Shown: positions 23,342-35,336 of the stretch, in pieces
Layout: each line of letters starts with the position of its first letter
Numbering within the stretch: the first letter of the stretch is position 1
Source of the DNA: Ananas comosus
Taxonomy: Eukaryota; Streptophyta; Magnoliopsida; Poales; Bromeliaceae
Direction of reading: 5' to 3'
Assembly: GCF_001540865.1 (NCBI RefSeq)
Contig: NC_033626.1
Span: forward strand, 12,058,065 to 12,122,064
DNA: 64,000 bases
Made by a program: the position numbers and the translations under genes
The notes under the pieces: generated by a model
Seen by the model: only the letters and a program-made list of their open reading frames with translations
What the model was told of the DNA's origin: nothing
The model's database searches: none

Positions 23342-24900
23342 CATTCTCATATCTTTAGATATATATGAAAGGAAAAAAGAAGACATGTTATGAGAGCAAT
23401 TCAAAGAAGGAACCACCTAAAATTTGGTAAGGTTTGAAAACAAGATGGGATTCAACTCAGAAGAAGAAACCTTCACCTGCTGCAACTAATCAATTTAGTA
23501 TCTTCTTGAGGAAACTTGTATAAATGGATCATAATCTATGGAAAACTTGGAACTCTATTCAATTCGATCTATGGGTTCATTTATGACTCCATAGCTTTTC
23601 CTATTAATTTCCAAGTCATGGATAAGAAGTTTCCACCTTCGTAGTTAATAAATATCCATTCAATATTCATATTCCTTTTCTAGAAGATAGATACATAACT
23701 ACAGATATGTGCATGGTCTTCGTTGTAGATATTTAGTCACGGGGTAAAATTAAATTCGTGTCCAAGTGTTGATACTTAGTGATAAACAGCTAACCCGTGA
23801 AAGATTTTGATAGTGATAAGCTTTTTGACTTTTGATTTTGTAGAAATTTGCTGTATAGTTGACTTTGAGGGGATGCTTCGATCGTTCTTATGAGGAGAAC
23901 TGGATTTTGATCCGTGTGAAAAGAATAAAAAATGCACTGATACTTCTTGTTGGGATTAGTTGAACCTTCGATGAGAAAATTAAGTTCAAGAATGTTACTA
24001 TCTTAATAAAATTCAAGCTTTTGATTTTAATTCAAGTTCACAAGTCTAGCTTCAATTTTTAAAGAGTCCTCGAATTGCACTCCGATTTGTCAATGGTGTT
24101 TTTTTTTTTTTTTTCAGGGAAAAGCCTGTAGGCACATCCTTCACCCGTTTAGCAGAGATTGATAGAGCAGTCGATCAATAGTACAAGAGGAATCTGCCCC
24201 TATTTAGATGCATAAATATATTATTCAGTATTTTTTTTTTTATTTACTCAAATAGTTTGTAGCATTCGCATGTTCAAATTTCAGGATAGGCATAATATAT
24301 TTTGCGGAAAAAACTTCAATGAAGAGTTCCTTAATGACGTGTCACTTTTATCTCTATCCAAAAGTTTCTTTCCTCTAGGCTTTATTTTTTTTTTTTTAGT
24401 TTTAATATTAAAAAACACTCAATGAACTATTAGGAGTTGGCAAAACCGGCATGTTATAGCGGATCGGTGGTTTCCCAACGAACCCTCCTGGGAGAGCTTC
24501 ATACAGAAGTTCTATCCATATTTCACCTTCTATTTATTTTCTTGAAATAAAATAAATCATCTACTAAGCTAAATACACTATTATACCAAATCGCGGCGAT
24601 TAAGATGTTTCAAGGAATTAAAATTAAATAAACTCCCAGCTTACGGTCATCCAAAAAAATTCTCAACCATGCAGATTATTACTAGATAACTTATTTCGAT
24701 ACCAATATGAATCTATGAGAATCACTCAACTAAGCCCCCCACATAAAGCGATCTGATATTGATCACAAGAATAGGCCCAGTTTAAAATTGCATTTAAAAA
24801 AAAAAAACATTCAATTTTATACTTTGAAGGCTCAAAAAAAAAAAAAAAGAAAAAGAAAAAGAAAAAGAAAAAGAAAAAGTGGTGGGCATCTCACCCCACA
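23342..24900. other. Intergenic, no gene seen
   Basis: AT-rich DNA with several T runs and an (AAAAAG)n tract at about 24849-24880. No open frame with recognisable domains and no clear inverted-repeat element was found. Confidence 0.5.
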
Positions 24901-25042
24901 ATAGGTCCATGGGCTAAGCCACAAATGGGTCTAAGAATGGGCTAATAAACTCTCGAGTAAGCCCAAAAGAGGCCCATAAAAAAGGCCCGGCCCAATCTCC
25001 TCCAGCCACCACACGCGGCAACCGAAGACGCCGCTCATCGTA

Positions 25043-25062
25043 CACGTGGCGCACCGCACGTG
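25043..25062. promoter_or_regulatory. Two G-boxes (CACGTG) upstream of the sHSP gene
   Basis: ACACGTGGC and GCACGTGTC place two CACGTG cores 14 bases apart, 130-150 bases before the ATG. ACGTG elements with GC-type flanks are the usual binding sites of ABA-responsive bZIP factors. A TATA-like ATAATATATAAA follows near 25096. Site function is inferred. Confidence 0.6.
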
Positions 25063-25193
25063 TCACACTCGCGTAGTAAACAGCACATTGCTCGCATAAT
25101 ATATAAAAAATAAAATATTCTCGGGTGCTTATATCATCAAGCATTGTGAGATCAACTGGACGTAAGCTGAACCAAAAACGTTTCTTTGCGACC

Positions 25194-25944
25194 ATGTCTT
25201 CGCTTATACCGTGGGTGGGGGGCCGTGGTGTGTTCGACCCGTTCACAACTGATCTTTGGGACCCGTTTGGGGCCACCACCAACTTGTTATGGGACGTCGG
25301 CCGCAGCGGCGGCGGCGTCGGCGACGATCCCGCCGTCCTCGCCTGCGCCAACGTCGACTGGCGCGAGACCGACCGGGCCCACATCTTCGTCGCTGAGCTA
25401 CCCGGTTTGCGGCCCTGCTCTCTTTCGCTAGCAGAAAGATATAAATTCATTATATTTGGTCACTAGTCACTCATTAAGTTATTTTTGAATAAAGTTGAAA
25501 GTTTATTACTGTTGATATTTGTAACTAAGATATAAAAGAATAAGAATTGAAATTTTACAAAGAGATCACACACACACACGTGAGCATTACGTTAAATTGG
25601 AAATTGGCGGTGGAACAGGGGTGAGGAAGGAGGACGTGAAAGTGGAGGTGGAGGACGGGAACGTGCTGAAGATCAGCGGGGAGCGCGTCGAGAAGGAGGA
25701 GCAGAAGGGCGATACGTGGCACCGCATGGAGCGGCGGAGGGGCGCCTTCCTCCGGCGGTTCAGGCTCCCCGACGACGCAAATCTCGACGATGTCAACTGC
25801 ACCCTCAAGGATGGCGTGCTCACCGCCGTCGTCCCCAAGAAGGACACCGCCCAGGCCCGCAATGTCCGGGCCATCAAAATTTCCGAAGGCGGGATAATGC
25901 AGCAGCAGCAACAGCAGGAGCAGCAGCAGCAGCAGCAGCAGTAG
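25194..25944 (+). CDS. Class I small heat-shock protein (Hsp20), with intron and polyQ tail
   Basis: Class I sHSPs are cytosolic ATP-independent chaperones that hold unfolding proteins. Exon 1 is 25194-25404 and exon 2 is 25619-25944, joined as ELPG-VRKEDVKVEVEDGN, giving 178 residues. The N-terminus has the class I signature VFDPF..DLWDPF, followed by the alpha-crystallin domain (about 58-160) with DTWHRMERRRGAFLRRFRLP and NGVLT-like KDGVLTAVVP. An IKI sequence near the end supplies the I-x-I motif used in oligomer contacts. Two features are odd: most plant class I genes lack introns, and the last ~17 residues are almost all Gln, encoded by a CAG repeat. No clear heat-shock element was seen in the upstream 200 bases, where G-boxes occur instead. 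The intron is inferred from conserved sequence on both sides. Confidence 0.88.
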
Positions 25945-26179
25945 GAGTGGGATTAATGTGATGCAGAAACATATGTACATGTGTGCGCTATATATATACA
26001 TATATATAGTAGTTGTATATGGATCTGTAATAGAATTTTGTTAACTTCAGAGAGTGCCTGGTTCAGGAGATGGAGGAGTTTGCATGTGTATATGTTAGAT
26101 TATGGGGTATTGTATGCATGAAGGGAGAGAATGGTATGAGCGTCCTGTTTTGTAAGTTGTTATCTTTTGTCTTAATAAA

Positions 26180-26783
26180 GAACTAGCAAAATAATGTTAA
26201 AAAATGCGTAGGAAAATTGGGTACAAATAGTTAATTGATGTTTCGGTACAAATGAACAACTCGATGAGTAACACACCGAAGCTAATGTAAACTTAAATTA
26301 AAGAGGGTAATACCCCTACCCCTGTTTAATCGGAAAAAACGTAAAAAAAAAAAGGGTAAAAAAAAGGTAAACTTAAATTGCAGAAATTAAGAGTCGGATG
26401 AAATTTGTATTTAACAAATTTTAGTTTAGGAACCATGATACAACCGTTTGTCTTTAAATAAAAAATATTAATTTTTAATATTTTCAACATTATTACTATA
26501 ATTTTAACTATCCGACCCGTTGTTAAGTTACATTTGGTTGCTGGAGCATAACTAGACAAAGAGCAAGTCGAAGAGAAGCGTTCTCCAATTATTTAGAATC
26601 TGCATTTGGATTTAAAGCTGCTTCTTTGCATGACACAATTATTCATTTACAAAAGCCGGGCTAAGAGACTTCGTCAATAAACAAAATACTCCAAAATTAA
26701 TAAAAGAAAATTAAATGAAAGAAGCGTATACACTATATAATAATTACAGTAAAAGCTCCAGGGAAATCTCTTAGTTATACTTA
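26180..26783. other. Gap between convergent sHSP and shikimate kinase genes
   Basis: The two genes point toward each other, so this holds both 3' ends. It is AT-rich with A runs near 26340-26370. No further gene is seen. Confidence 0.5.
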
Positions 26784-29700
26784 TTATCCCTGGATGCTTG
26801 CACTATTCCGAACCTTGGACTTCTCAGTAAGAAACATTTCAATCTTCAGCAGTGCCTGGAAAAACACAAAAAGGAAGAGTTCACACTGGAACACATACAT
26901 CCAAGGAATTCGAAATAGCTAGTGTTCATAAGGTTTGAACATCTTAAAGGAACTGAATTTTCCGGTAAAGAACGTGAAAATAAGATCAGAATGATATACC
27001 TCGATGGCAATAGTGGTCGGTGAGAGCGCAGAGACGTCCTCATGACCCTGTTTCGCTGCAATATCTGCATCGATAGAGGACAGTTTTGTCAATGCATCAA
27101 GCAGTCTGAAGAAAGGCAAAGGGGTTAATATAAAGAGAGATTTGAACTGCAGATCCAAACGGCCTTCGTTGTATGTGATACACTTGTTCGCAAGCTTTTC
27201 TAAGTTTTCAGCACAAGCTTTAAACAAAAAAGAAATAAGCGAAAATAAAAGAAAAGCATGCATTGAGATTACCATCAGCACAATATTGGACTTAAAATAA
27301 AAGGATCCGAGGTGAAGACTAGTAGAGAAAGGTTCCTGAACGATAGGACATTTTAAACTCGATCTCCCACTTTTATCTCTTTTATTGGCATCCCTAACTT
27401 TTGTTCATTTCGGTTTGACTTACTTCCGTTAGTTGAATCGTGGATTCTGGTAAAGTTAACGGCTCGGTTAACCAAATCCCAGATTAACTGCTGAAAATAG
27501 CTAAATTTGGAAAGGAGCAAAAGTTGAGCGTTATGATCTTTGTTGAGCAGGTCTCTGTACAATTGTAACTAAAAGTAACGACGATGGCATTCAAGGCCCA
27601 CTGAAACATACCTTCAAGGGAAACCCTTGCATCGGCATTGGCATAGGCGTCACCCCTTTGTTCTGCAAGCGCAGTGAGCCTTGCAAAAGCCTGAAACAGA
27701 GTGATGACATGTTACATATTTTTGTGAAACTACTAATGACATGCAGAGCAACAGTTCTTATGAGCGATCAGCTAGGAAGAGAGGATAACTTTTAATCAGC
27801 AATAGCATAGACAAGTAGGTAAAGGGAAAAATCGCAAGCAAAATTGCTCAGTATGTTGACACTATTGGCTGTTATGATCATATATTAGTGCTTGCAAGTC
27901 ACATTGGTGATGTATGATACCAAGTGGTCCGATATTTGTAAAAGAGGAAGTTGAGAGAGAGTTTTGAGAGGGAAGTAGTGACTTACCTTTGTGTAAGGGT
28001 CACCAGATTCTTCATGCAAAAGAGGACGGGAAGCAGTCCCCACCGCAGCAATCCGCCTTGCCAGAGCTTCTAAAGGGACATCTAACCAGACCGTAATTCC
28101 CTGTTTCATATACCTCCTAATAATTCAAAATACTAGAGTTAGGTTATATACTCTGTAAAACAAAAACCAAATAAAATTATACTTTTATCAATTCCTAACC
28201 AGTTGATTGGTCGAATCACGGCGCCGCCTCCAGTTGCAACAACTAACCGGCGCATTGTTGATAGCTCCCTCAGCACTTCGCTCTTGGGACATGAAAAATG
28301 AAAGATAGAAAATTAGAAAGGAAAAGAAATTGCTTTCTTACTGAAGAAAGCAACCTCATGAAGGAAAAGAAATTGCTCATAAAACAACTGGGGAGTTTAT
28401 TATGAAAGGCCACAAGGTAAAAAATTAAGCCAAGAGTAGATCATTGCATCCGTGAAGAAAACGTGGAAACACTACCTCATTATCTCTGAAGAAGGCTTCA
28501 CTATACACCTCAAAAATCTGAGCAACAGAAGGCATGCCCACAGACTGCTCAACCAGTTTATCACTGTAACCAAGAGAAAAGGTGCGTATTTTTAACAGCT
28601 TATTCTTCAAAAGGGATTATATGAGAAAAATGCTTTTCTAAGAATGCTCAAGTTATTGTCAAACAATACAAACCTGTCAAAGAAAGAATACCCCAGAACT
28701 TCTGCCAATATCTTTCCAACGGTACTCTTGCCTGAGCCCATCATTCCTGCTTATGTCAAACCCAGTTAACACACTACTTCAGAAGATGCATGCGATGCGT
28801 TACTTTTTATTAGACAATTGATCGAGAAGAACTGAAACTAACCAACTAGATATATACATCGCCCGTTCAAGTAGGAGAAAACATCTTCTGATTTCCTCTG
28901 CAGATACACAAACAACTTATCAAATGGATGTACAAGGAAATAATATTGCAGGACATATAACGTCCTCACAGTAGGATAAGAATTAAACTATCCTGGACTG
29001 GTCCTAACCTTTAATATTAGTGCTTCATCAACTGAGATGTGAAAGTTCTCATGACCTACATTCCATAAAACACAACAAGGTTAAATTGTAAGAACAGTTG
29101 GAAGCACCAAAAATACACCAACCAATCAGTACACACCCTGAGCAATCCAAGTTCTAGTAATCACAAGTTCATGATACAGAAAGAAATTGTCACAAGTTCT
29201 AGTCGTGATTTTTCTGTGAGGTACCCCATACCTTAGCGATTATGCAAGTTCAGAAAAATGCACGACACATCAATAATTTCAGCATTAAGAGAGTATTGAC
29301 TTGAGAGCAAATAGGCAGGTTTAACAGAAATAGAGCAGCTAACATAAAAACAATCAGTTCCGACGTCGGCAATACAAAATAGAAGCTCACTATTGACACA
29401 ACCCATCAATAGAAATTTTCAAAAAATGTGTATTTATTCTTTCGTCATCAGGTATACTCTAGCAAATGTGAAATGGAAATGCCATCACAAGTTCACGAAC
29501 ATGTACGAAACAGCAAAGCATATAGGCATTTCAAGTAGTAAGCTACTTAGCATGCGCAATCATATTACAGCTGCAGCGCAGCCGAAAGTGTGGAGTCAAG
29601 CAGAATTCAGGAATTTTCAGTTCATACAATGTACAATGTGCCCTCTTCTTCATTATTTTCGATAAATTGAAAATATTACGTAAATATAGAACAATGCATT

Positions 29701-30269
29701 TTATTTCACATTCACCTATTTACTCTGAAACAAACTAAACAAAATTGTGTTTTTGAGAACTATAGGTAGATTATCATCGATCTACATATGTCATACAGTT
29801 CCAATCTTCTTCTTCTTCTTCTTCTTGTTCTTTTCTAAACGCTTTAAATTATAAATCATAGTTCTAAATTTGCTATGTACAGAGGCAATAGACAACATAT
29901 TGAAGCTCGAACTTCAGAGAATAAATCTAAAACCTTTCTCCACATTATATTCAACACAAATCATAAATATTCCGCATAATCCAACTAGGAAATAAATTAT
30001 ATAATAAACTTTTCCACCAACACATCCAATTAGCCTAGAACCAAAAAATTACCTGTGGATTTCTTGCAACAACAAGAAATTTTAGCATCGGGGATTCCGG
30101 ATCGAATCGAAGCTCGTTTAGAACGTTGATCTCCAACCCTAATCGTTTGAAACGCTTTCTCTTCAAACACACCATTCCCAAACCTCACAAAACCGGATTC
30201 TCTTCGCCCAAGCTTCTCCGAACCGATCAAAGCACGCGATTGCAACGACAAAGCCACACTGTTCTCCAT
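26784..30269 (-). CDS. SK: Shikimate kinase, plastid
   Basis: Shikimate kinase phosphorylates shikimate at the 3-hydroxyl with ATP, the fifth step to chorismate and aromatic amino acids, in plastids. Ten exons (complement): 30053-30269, 29009-29055, 28843-28897, 28674-28746, 28476-28563, 28200-28282, 27987-28116, 27612-27690, 27000-27064, 26784-26855. They join in frame to 302 residues. Residues 1 to about 65 are rich in Ser, Arg and Lys and look like a transit peptide. Walker [10 protein letters not shown] is at 107-115, the DSD shikimate/Mg site at 130-132, the substrate Arg in FFRDNE at 157, GGG at 178-180 and the LID Arg in SRPLL at 218. All are intact, so the enzyme should be active. The first ATG of the long frame was used. 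Confidence 0.95.
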
Positions 30270-30299
30270 CGTCTCCTCCGATTAAAACGAAGAGAAAAC

Positions 30300-31790
30300 G
30301 CAAAAAAAAAAGGGTAAATTTCTCTCTTCAGAGAGAATCACCAAACGCTCCGCTCAGGATCCGTATCCGGCGACGCAGCATGGCTCCCCGGCGCGCGATC
30401 AGAGCCCTCCGTTCCCGATCGTGCGGCTGGGATCGGCAGGGTCGCTGAGGAGAGCTCCGTTAATGGCGGTTTCCGGCGCACGCTAGCGCTCCCCGGAGCG
30501 CGGCGATGGCGGCGGCGGCGGCGCACGATAAGGATCGGACGGCGGAGAGGGGGCGGCGAGGGTCCGCGCGCTATATACCGCGCTCCGCCACGCGTTCGCG
30601 AGTTGTAGTATCCCCATCCCAAATGCCACGAAATTACCGAACGACCCCCGCTCTTCCGTTTTGACGATTTTGTCCCTCCACGGGCGTTGCGAACGAAGGG
30701 ACCATTTGGTTGCATATAGTTACGACTGCACGTAACTACATACAAATATAAATTTGATATTTTATATATTTAACTCTAACTGCTGCAGTAAAGATTACAA
30801 CGAAAGGTCCAACTACAGCAGCAGTTGGAACTACGTCAAAATTGACCGCAGTTAGAGAGACTAATTTTAAACGAAAGATAAACTTATATCCTTAATAATT
30901 TTTTAAATAAAAATTAATTTTTTTAAGTTAGAGGTAATTTCACCATTATATATAAAATAATAAATTTTTAAAAATTATTTCGCAACTGCATATAGCTAAA
31001 CAGGATGCATATAGTTATAACTATTGTATTTTTAATTATATGCATCTTTAATTATATTGTATTTATAATTACATTTCTAATTAAACGTTCCACTGTAGAA
31101 TAGAATTTTGGTAGAAATAGTTAGGGGTATTTTGGTCCAAGAAACTTTTGGGGGTTTGGTGGCGCGTATAAGGTGCAGATGGATTAAGGGAGTACGCCAC
31201 GATGACCCCAACTACCCCCAACTATGCCACGTCGGATGAGGAGGTGTTTGGTGGGTGATCGTTTGACTCGGGCATGTAACAATTTCACAAAGGGGCCAAA
31301 TCAAACTTTGAGCCAATTCTTTAGTGTAACGTCTACATATCACACTGTAGATAAAAATTTGGAATAGTTACATGTAGATTCCTGCAAAAAGCGCCCACTC
31401 GAATTTATTTCTGCAAAATTTACAAAATTTTTATTTTTCATGCTTATTCCTCCAAAAAAAAAAAAATCTAGAGTTTGTAAATAATTAAATATTTAATTTT
31501 AATCCGTTTAGATGTAAAAAAATTATTTTACCTCTTATGTATATAATTTTCATTGCAAATCCCACTATCGCATCACCATCGAGAAAGACGAGGAGGGCGA
31601 CAGTAGGAGAAGGATGTGGGGATGGTGGTTGGTAAATTTGGTTCCGTCATTGTTGAAAATTTTGAAGCTCGAGAAGGTGAAAATAGAGAAGATGAAGTAA
31701 ACCTGACGAATCAAAAATGAATTTTTTGGTGGTGAATGAATGGATCGAATCATGTGTGGTAGGATCCAATAAACATTTTAAATAGATGAG
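30300..31790. other. Shikimate kinase promoter and intergenic DNA
   Basis: Bases 30330-30680 are GC-rich, as expected of a monocot promoter and leader. A stretch at about 30700-31090 has repeated GCATATAGTTA and TTAACTACA-like words in both orientations and may be an old MITE, but its ends are unclear. No gene is seen on either strand. Confidence 0.5.
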
Positions 31791-31794
31791 TCAA

Positions 31795-32010
31795 GCTTAG
31801 TTTGGTATTGAGACCCGTTTAACGCTATTAAATAAATAGAGTTAAGGTATGCTTCTGCGTTCTTCGATGGAACCGCAGAATATATATCATAATCGACTCA
31901 CTGCGATATGCGAAACGCAATATTACGTATGGAAGCAAACATGATATTTCCAACGTACGTACTTTTTCACCGCACGTAACGCAATTTCTCCGGAATCTCA
32001 AACGAAGCCT
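31795..32010. mobile_element. MITE, empty-site relative of the element at 61786
   Basis: It begins GCTTAGTTTGGTATTGAGA and ends AATCTCAAACGAAGC, a partial inverted repeat. It shares with 61786-62778 the blocks TATATATCATAATC, ATGCGAAACG(C/A)AATATTACGTA and ACCGCACGTAACGCAATTTC. This copy lacks the 757-bp insertion present in the other. Confidence 0.7.
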
Positions 32011-32019
32011 TAGAGGAAA

Positions 32020-32757
32020 AAGAAAATGACTTTTAAAGAGATAACATTTATGGAGACAAAAGAATCATTAGTTAGTGATACTTTATTTACACAATATATT
32101 AATTTGGAATCATTCTAAGGGGTTAAGTTGATAATTCAAATAAATTTAATAATTTTCTTAAATTATTAGTTATTATTTGTCTTAATCTGATAGGCTCGTG
32201 AATAAATATGAAAAGTTTTAAAATTTTATTCGGCTAAAATAATTTAATTATGAAAACAAATTATTAATTAAAAAAATAAAGTTTAAGGGGTTTTGTTTTC
32301 ACAAATAAACTATAGTTGAAGGGGTCTCGGAACAGTTTTTATCTGAAAATGTAAAGAGCAATGCTACATATACACCTTAAAGTGGGGTGTACATTTTACA
32401 CCCACTTCATCCGAAGGTCATTATTGTCACATTAATTTTTTAAAATTTTACTAAAAATCACTTCTGTTTTAGCCTCGTTTTAGGTGTGTCTTATTGAGAA
32501 AAAAAAGGAGATGTATTTTCTTTGGTCAAAAAAGGGTTGGTGAAAGATTGGGAGAAGATTCCCCACCCCAAAAAAGATTAAAAAAATCTTTTGACAAATC
32601 TTCTGATCATTTTAGGTTGGTTTCAAATGAAAAAAAACCTAATATCAAATTCGTATGATACAATATACGCACATAATAATTTTAACCTATTTCTATTTCA
32701 TTCAAAGATGGATGTATTAGATTTTAAATGTTGTACACTCAAATATAGGCCACTGAT
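32020..32757. other. Intergenic, no gene seen
   Basis: AT-rich. A phrase of the type ATGCTACATATACACC..GTGGGGTGTAC near 32350-32405 may belong to an unclassified repeat, but I could not define ends. Confidence 0.4.
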
Positions 32758-32896
32758 TTTTTTTTTTTTTTTTTGAGAGAGAGAAAAATAATATTCTATC
32801 GCTTCATTTAATTTTTTAAAAAATAAATTTAGCTAAAAATATAAAATAATAAGTTTGAACTTAGATCTCAAATAGCAACCGTCAAATTTTTTTATC
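32758..32896 (-). mobile_element. Diverged SINE copy, minus strand
   Basis: On the minus strand it carries a B-box-like AAGTTCAAAC, the AAATTTATTTTTTAAAAAAT block, an eroded tail ending in TCTCTC and oligo-A (oligo-T at 32760-32774). The hairpin is eroded and the 5' end is lost near the abutting second SINE. Confidence 0.65.
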
Positions 32897-32913
32897 AACT
32901 ACAATACAAACGA

Positions 32914-33043
32914 CCGACCGTTTCTAGAGCAAGTGGCGAAGGACTTGGTGGTTGGTAACCGAGACCCAAGTTCGAATATTTTTAGCTAAGTTTATTTTTA
33001 AATAAAATAAACGAATCGAATAGCATGCTATCTATCTCTCAAA
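32914..33043 (+). mobile_element. tRNA-derived SINE, full length, with 17-bp target duplication
   Basis: It starts CCGACCGTTTCTAGAGCAAG, has an A-box-like GTGGCGAAGG, a B-box-like AGTTCGAAT, the hairpin ATAGCATGCTAT and ends CTATCTCTCAAA. The flanks AACTACAATACAAACGA and AACTACAGTACAAACGA differ at one base of 17 and are the target duplication. It lies next to an older SINE in the opposite orientation. Confidence 0.88.
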
Positions 33044-33083
33044 AACTACAGTACAAACGATCAATTATTAAAATATAGATTTT

Positions 33084-33087
<4 letters not shown>

Positions 33088-33123
<36 letters not shown>
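33088..33123. repeat. (AT)n microsatellite
   Basis: About 18 uninterrupted AT units. Confidence 0.9.
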
Positions 33124-33127
<4 letters not shown>

Positions 33128-34038
33128 TAGATAATTTTTGGAAGAGCATTTACATAAAAGTTTCCACATTTGTCGCTTTTGCTTGGTTACTAATATTTTA
33201 AAATCATAAAAAGTACATTAGGAAGAGATGGTTGGTGAAGCTACTTCTCAAGTGTAGACGCATGTTTAATTTCTTCTTTTGGAGAGAGGAAAAAATGAAA
33301 TGCATTGCATCATAAATACAAGACATATTTTCACAACTTCTACTAATGAAATTCAAGTTTAAATGACAAGTATGACGAGTTAATTTCACCATCCCGATAA
33401 TTTTGGTTTTGGTTTGGTGCCAAAAAATAAAAATAAAAATAAAAATAAAATAAAATAACATAGTTGTCGAAATCATCAGGTTCACGTTGTCATCGGCCAG
33501 GGTGATGGGTGGGCCGATCAATAATTTATTCACTCGCCACTCGAAAAGGGTTAGTTGATGGCTTCATGTGAACTACGGACTAAAACATCAATTTTATTAT
33601 CAAGCACAGCAATTAAGTTGGAGTTAGGTGCATCCACACAGGACGCATTTATGCGAGCTTATCCTGTAGTCAGGTGTACTGTCTTTTTTTTTTAAAAAAA
33701 AAAAAATTTGTTTCATTTTTTAAACTTTAAACTAGGAGGAAAACGTTAAGAGCATCAGAAAATCTAAACTCACCCACGTGAGAGTTCGAACTTCTGACCT
33801 TAAAGTCAAATCTGAATGTCTAACAATTAAAGCTACTGCTGGTTTTGATAACTCACCAATAAGATGTCTACTATGGCACACTTGCAACGCATCAGCAATA
33901 ACAAGCGAATTACATCTCTTTATTTTGAAAGAAAAATACAATAAAAATATATATTTTTAATCATGATATCATCGATTAACTCAAAAAAATCTATTTGATT
34001 GGTTGAGAAAGTCATGCGTCACTAATATACTTGGTGCA
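33124..34038. other. Intergenic, no gene seen
   Basis: AT-rich DNA with a short (AAAAT)n tract at about 33426-33460 and a T/A run at 33686-33708. Open frames here are short and show no domain. Confidence 0.45.
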
Positions 34039-34047
34039 TTCTAAAAT

Positions 34048-34622
34048 AAAAAAACTTCAAATACCACACCCGTGGTTTCACACTTTTTCACTTTAGTACC
34101 ATGTGGTTTCAAGTGTATCAATTTAGTACCATATGATTTCACACTTTCTCACTTTAGTACCCTGTGGTTTAAAGTGCATCAATTTAGTACCCTGTGATTT
34201 CATTTTTCTCTTTTCATCGACTCCCCTGTTAATATTTCGTTAAATTATATGCAAAAAACTTTAGATACCCTACCTAAGTTTATCGAATTTTAGTTTTAAC
34301 TTTGTTACTTATTTTTTTTTCCTCCGTTAATATTTTGTTAAATTATATACAAAATACTTCAAATATCCTATCTAGATTTATCGAATATTCACTTTAGTAC
34401 TCTTTAATTTTAACTTTATCAGTAATTTAACGAAAAAAAAAATAAAATGAATAATAAAAAGAGAAAAATAAAATCATAGAGCACTAACTTAATACACTTT
34501 AAACCACAGGGTACTAAAGTGAGAAAGTGTGAAACCACACAGCCTAACTTGATATATTTTAAATTACATGATACTAAAATGAGAAAGTGTGAAACTACTG
34601 GAGAGATATTTGAAGTTCACCC
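34048..34622. mobile_element. MULE-type MITE, copy A, with 9-bp target duplication and doubled TIR
   Basis: Long inverted repeats begin ACTTCAAATACCAC at the left and end ATATTTGAAGTTCACCC at the right. TTCTAAAAT is duplicated at 34039-34047 and 34623-34631, the 9-bp length expected of Mutator elements. The TIR unit (TTTCACACTTTCTCACTTTA then GTACCCTGTGGTTTAAAGTG) is present twice in tandem at each end. Related copies lie near 58124 and 60715. Confidence 0.82.
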
Positions 34623-34631
34623 TTCTAAAAT

Positions 34632-35327
34632 TTTTCAACCTATGACGGTGCGTTTTAAGTATTTCTTGAAGACTTGTAGAATGCTATCCTTTTCGTTCAA
34701 TCTATATTGCCGGTTGTTGAATGACAGGAACATGCACCATACAAGGGCCCAACACAGAATCAAAATGCACCATAACCTTTAGCCACCGTTTGGTTCGAAA
34801 TTAAATAAAAACTTGTTATTTCAGAAATAAAGTTAAATTCAGAGTTAAGGTGTGGTTAAAATAATTTTATGTTTGGTTCAGAATTGAGTTTAGTCCAAAT
34901 ATAGATAAAATAGTGTTTAGTTGGAATATGTGAACTAAAAAGGATAGTAGGTAAAATAATGTTTTGTTTAGTTGGAATAGTGGGGTGGGATTAGCTAATC
35001 CCATCCCCAAATTGGGTGTTTGAAAATAACTTCGGGGTTCAGAGGTTATTCCACCTCTTAACCCCGAACCTAACAGGTGCTAAGCTAAAATCCTGTAGAC
35101 CTGCTAAATAATGTCCTCCATTTGCAGTTTGAGTAGCTAAATTTAACATAATTTGGTGCGAAAAGCTTCAACTAATTCTAATGCCCAAACATAAAAAAAG
35201 AAAAGAAAAGAAAAAAAAAAACTACCTGTACACCCAAAAATAGGTATAGATCTTACACCCCACCTATACTAGGGTGGAGTATAATCCAAATGACTGACGA
35301 AAAATTTTCTATCTAAAAATAAATAGA
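34632..35327. other. Intergenic, possible old MITE
   Basis: A CCACCGTTTGGTTCGAAATT phrase at about 34786 resembles a MITE end and is followed by AGTTTAGTC and TTTAGTTGGAATA repeats up to about 35095. No matching right end was found. No gene is seen. Confidence 0.4.
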
Positions 35328-35336
35328 GCATAAGAT

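Noticed and set aside
30338..30745. Minus-strand frame of 135 codons upstream of shikimate kinase
   Set aside because: It lies in the GC-rich promoter and leader, is low in complexity and shows no domain.
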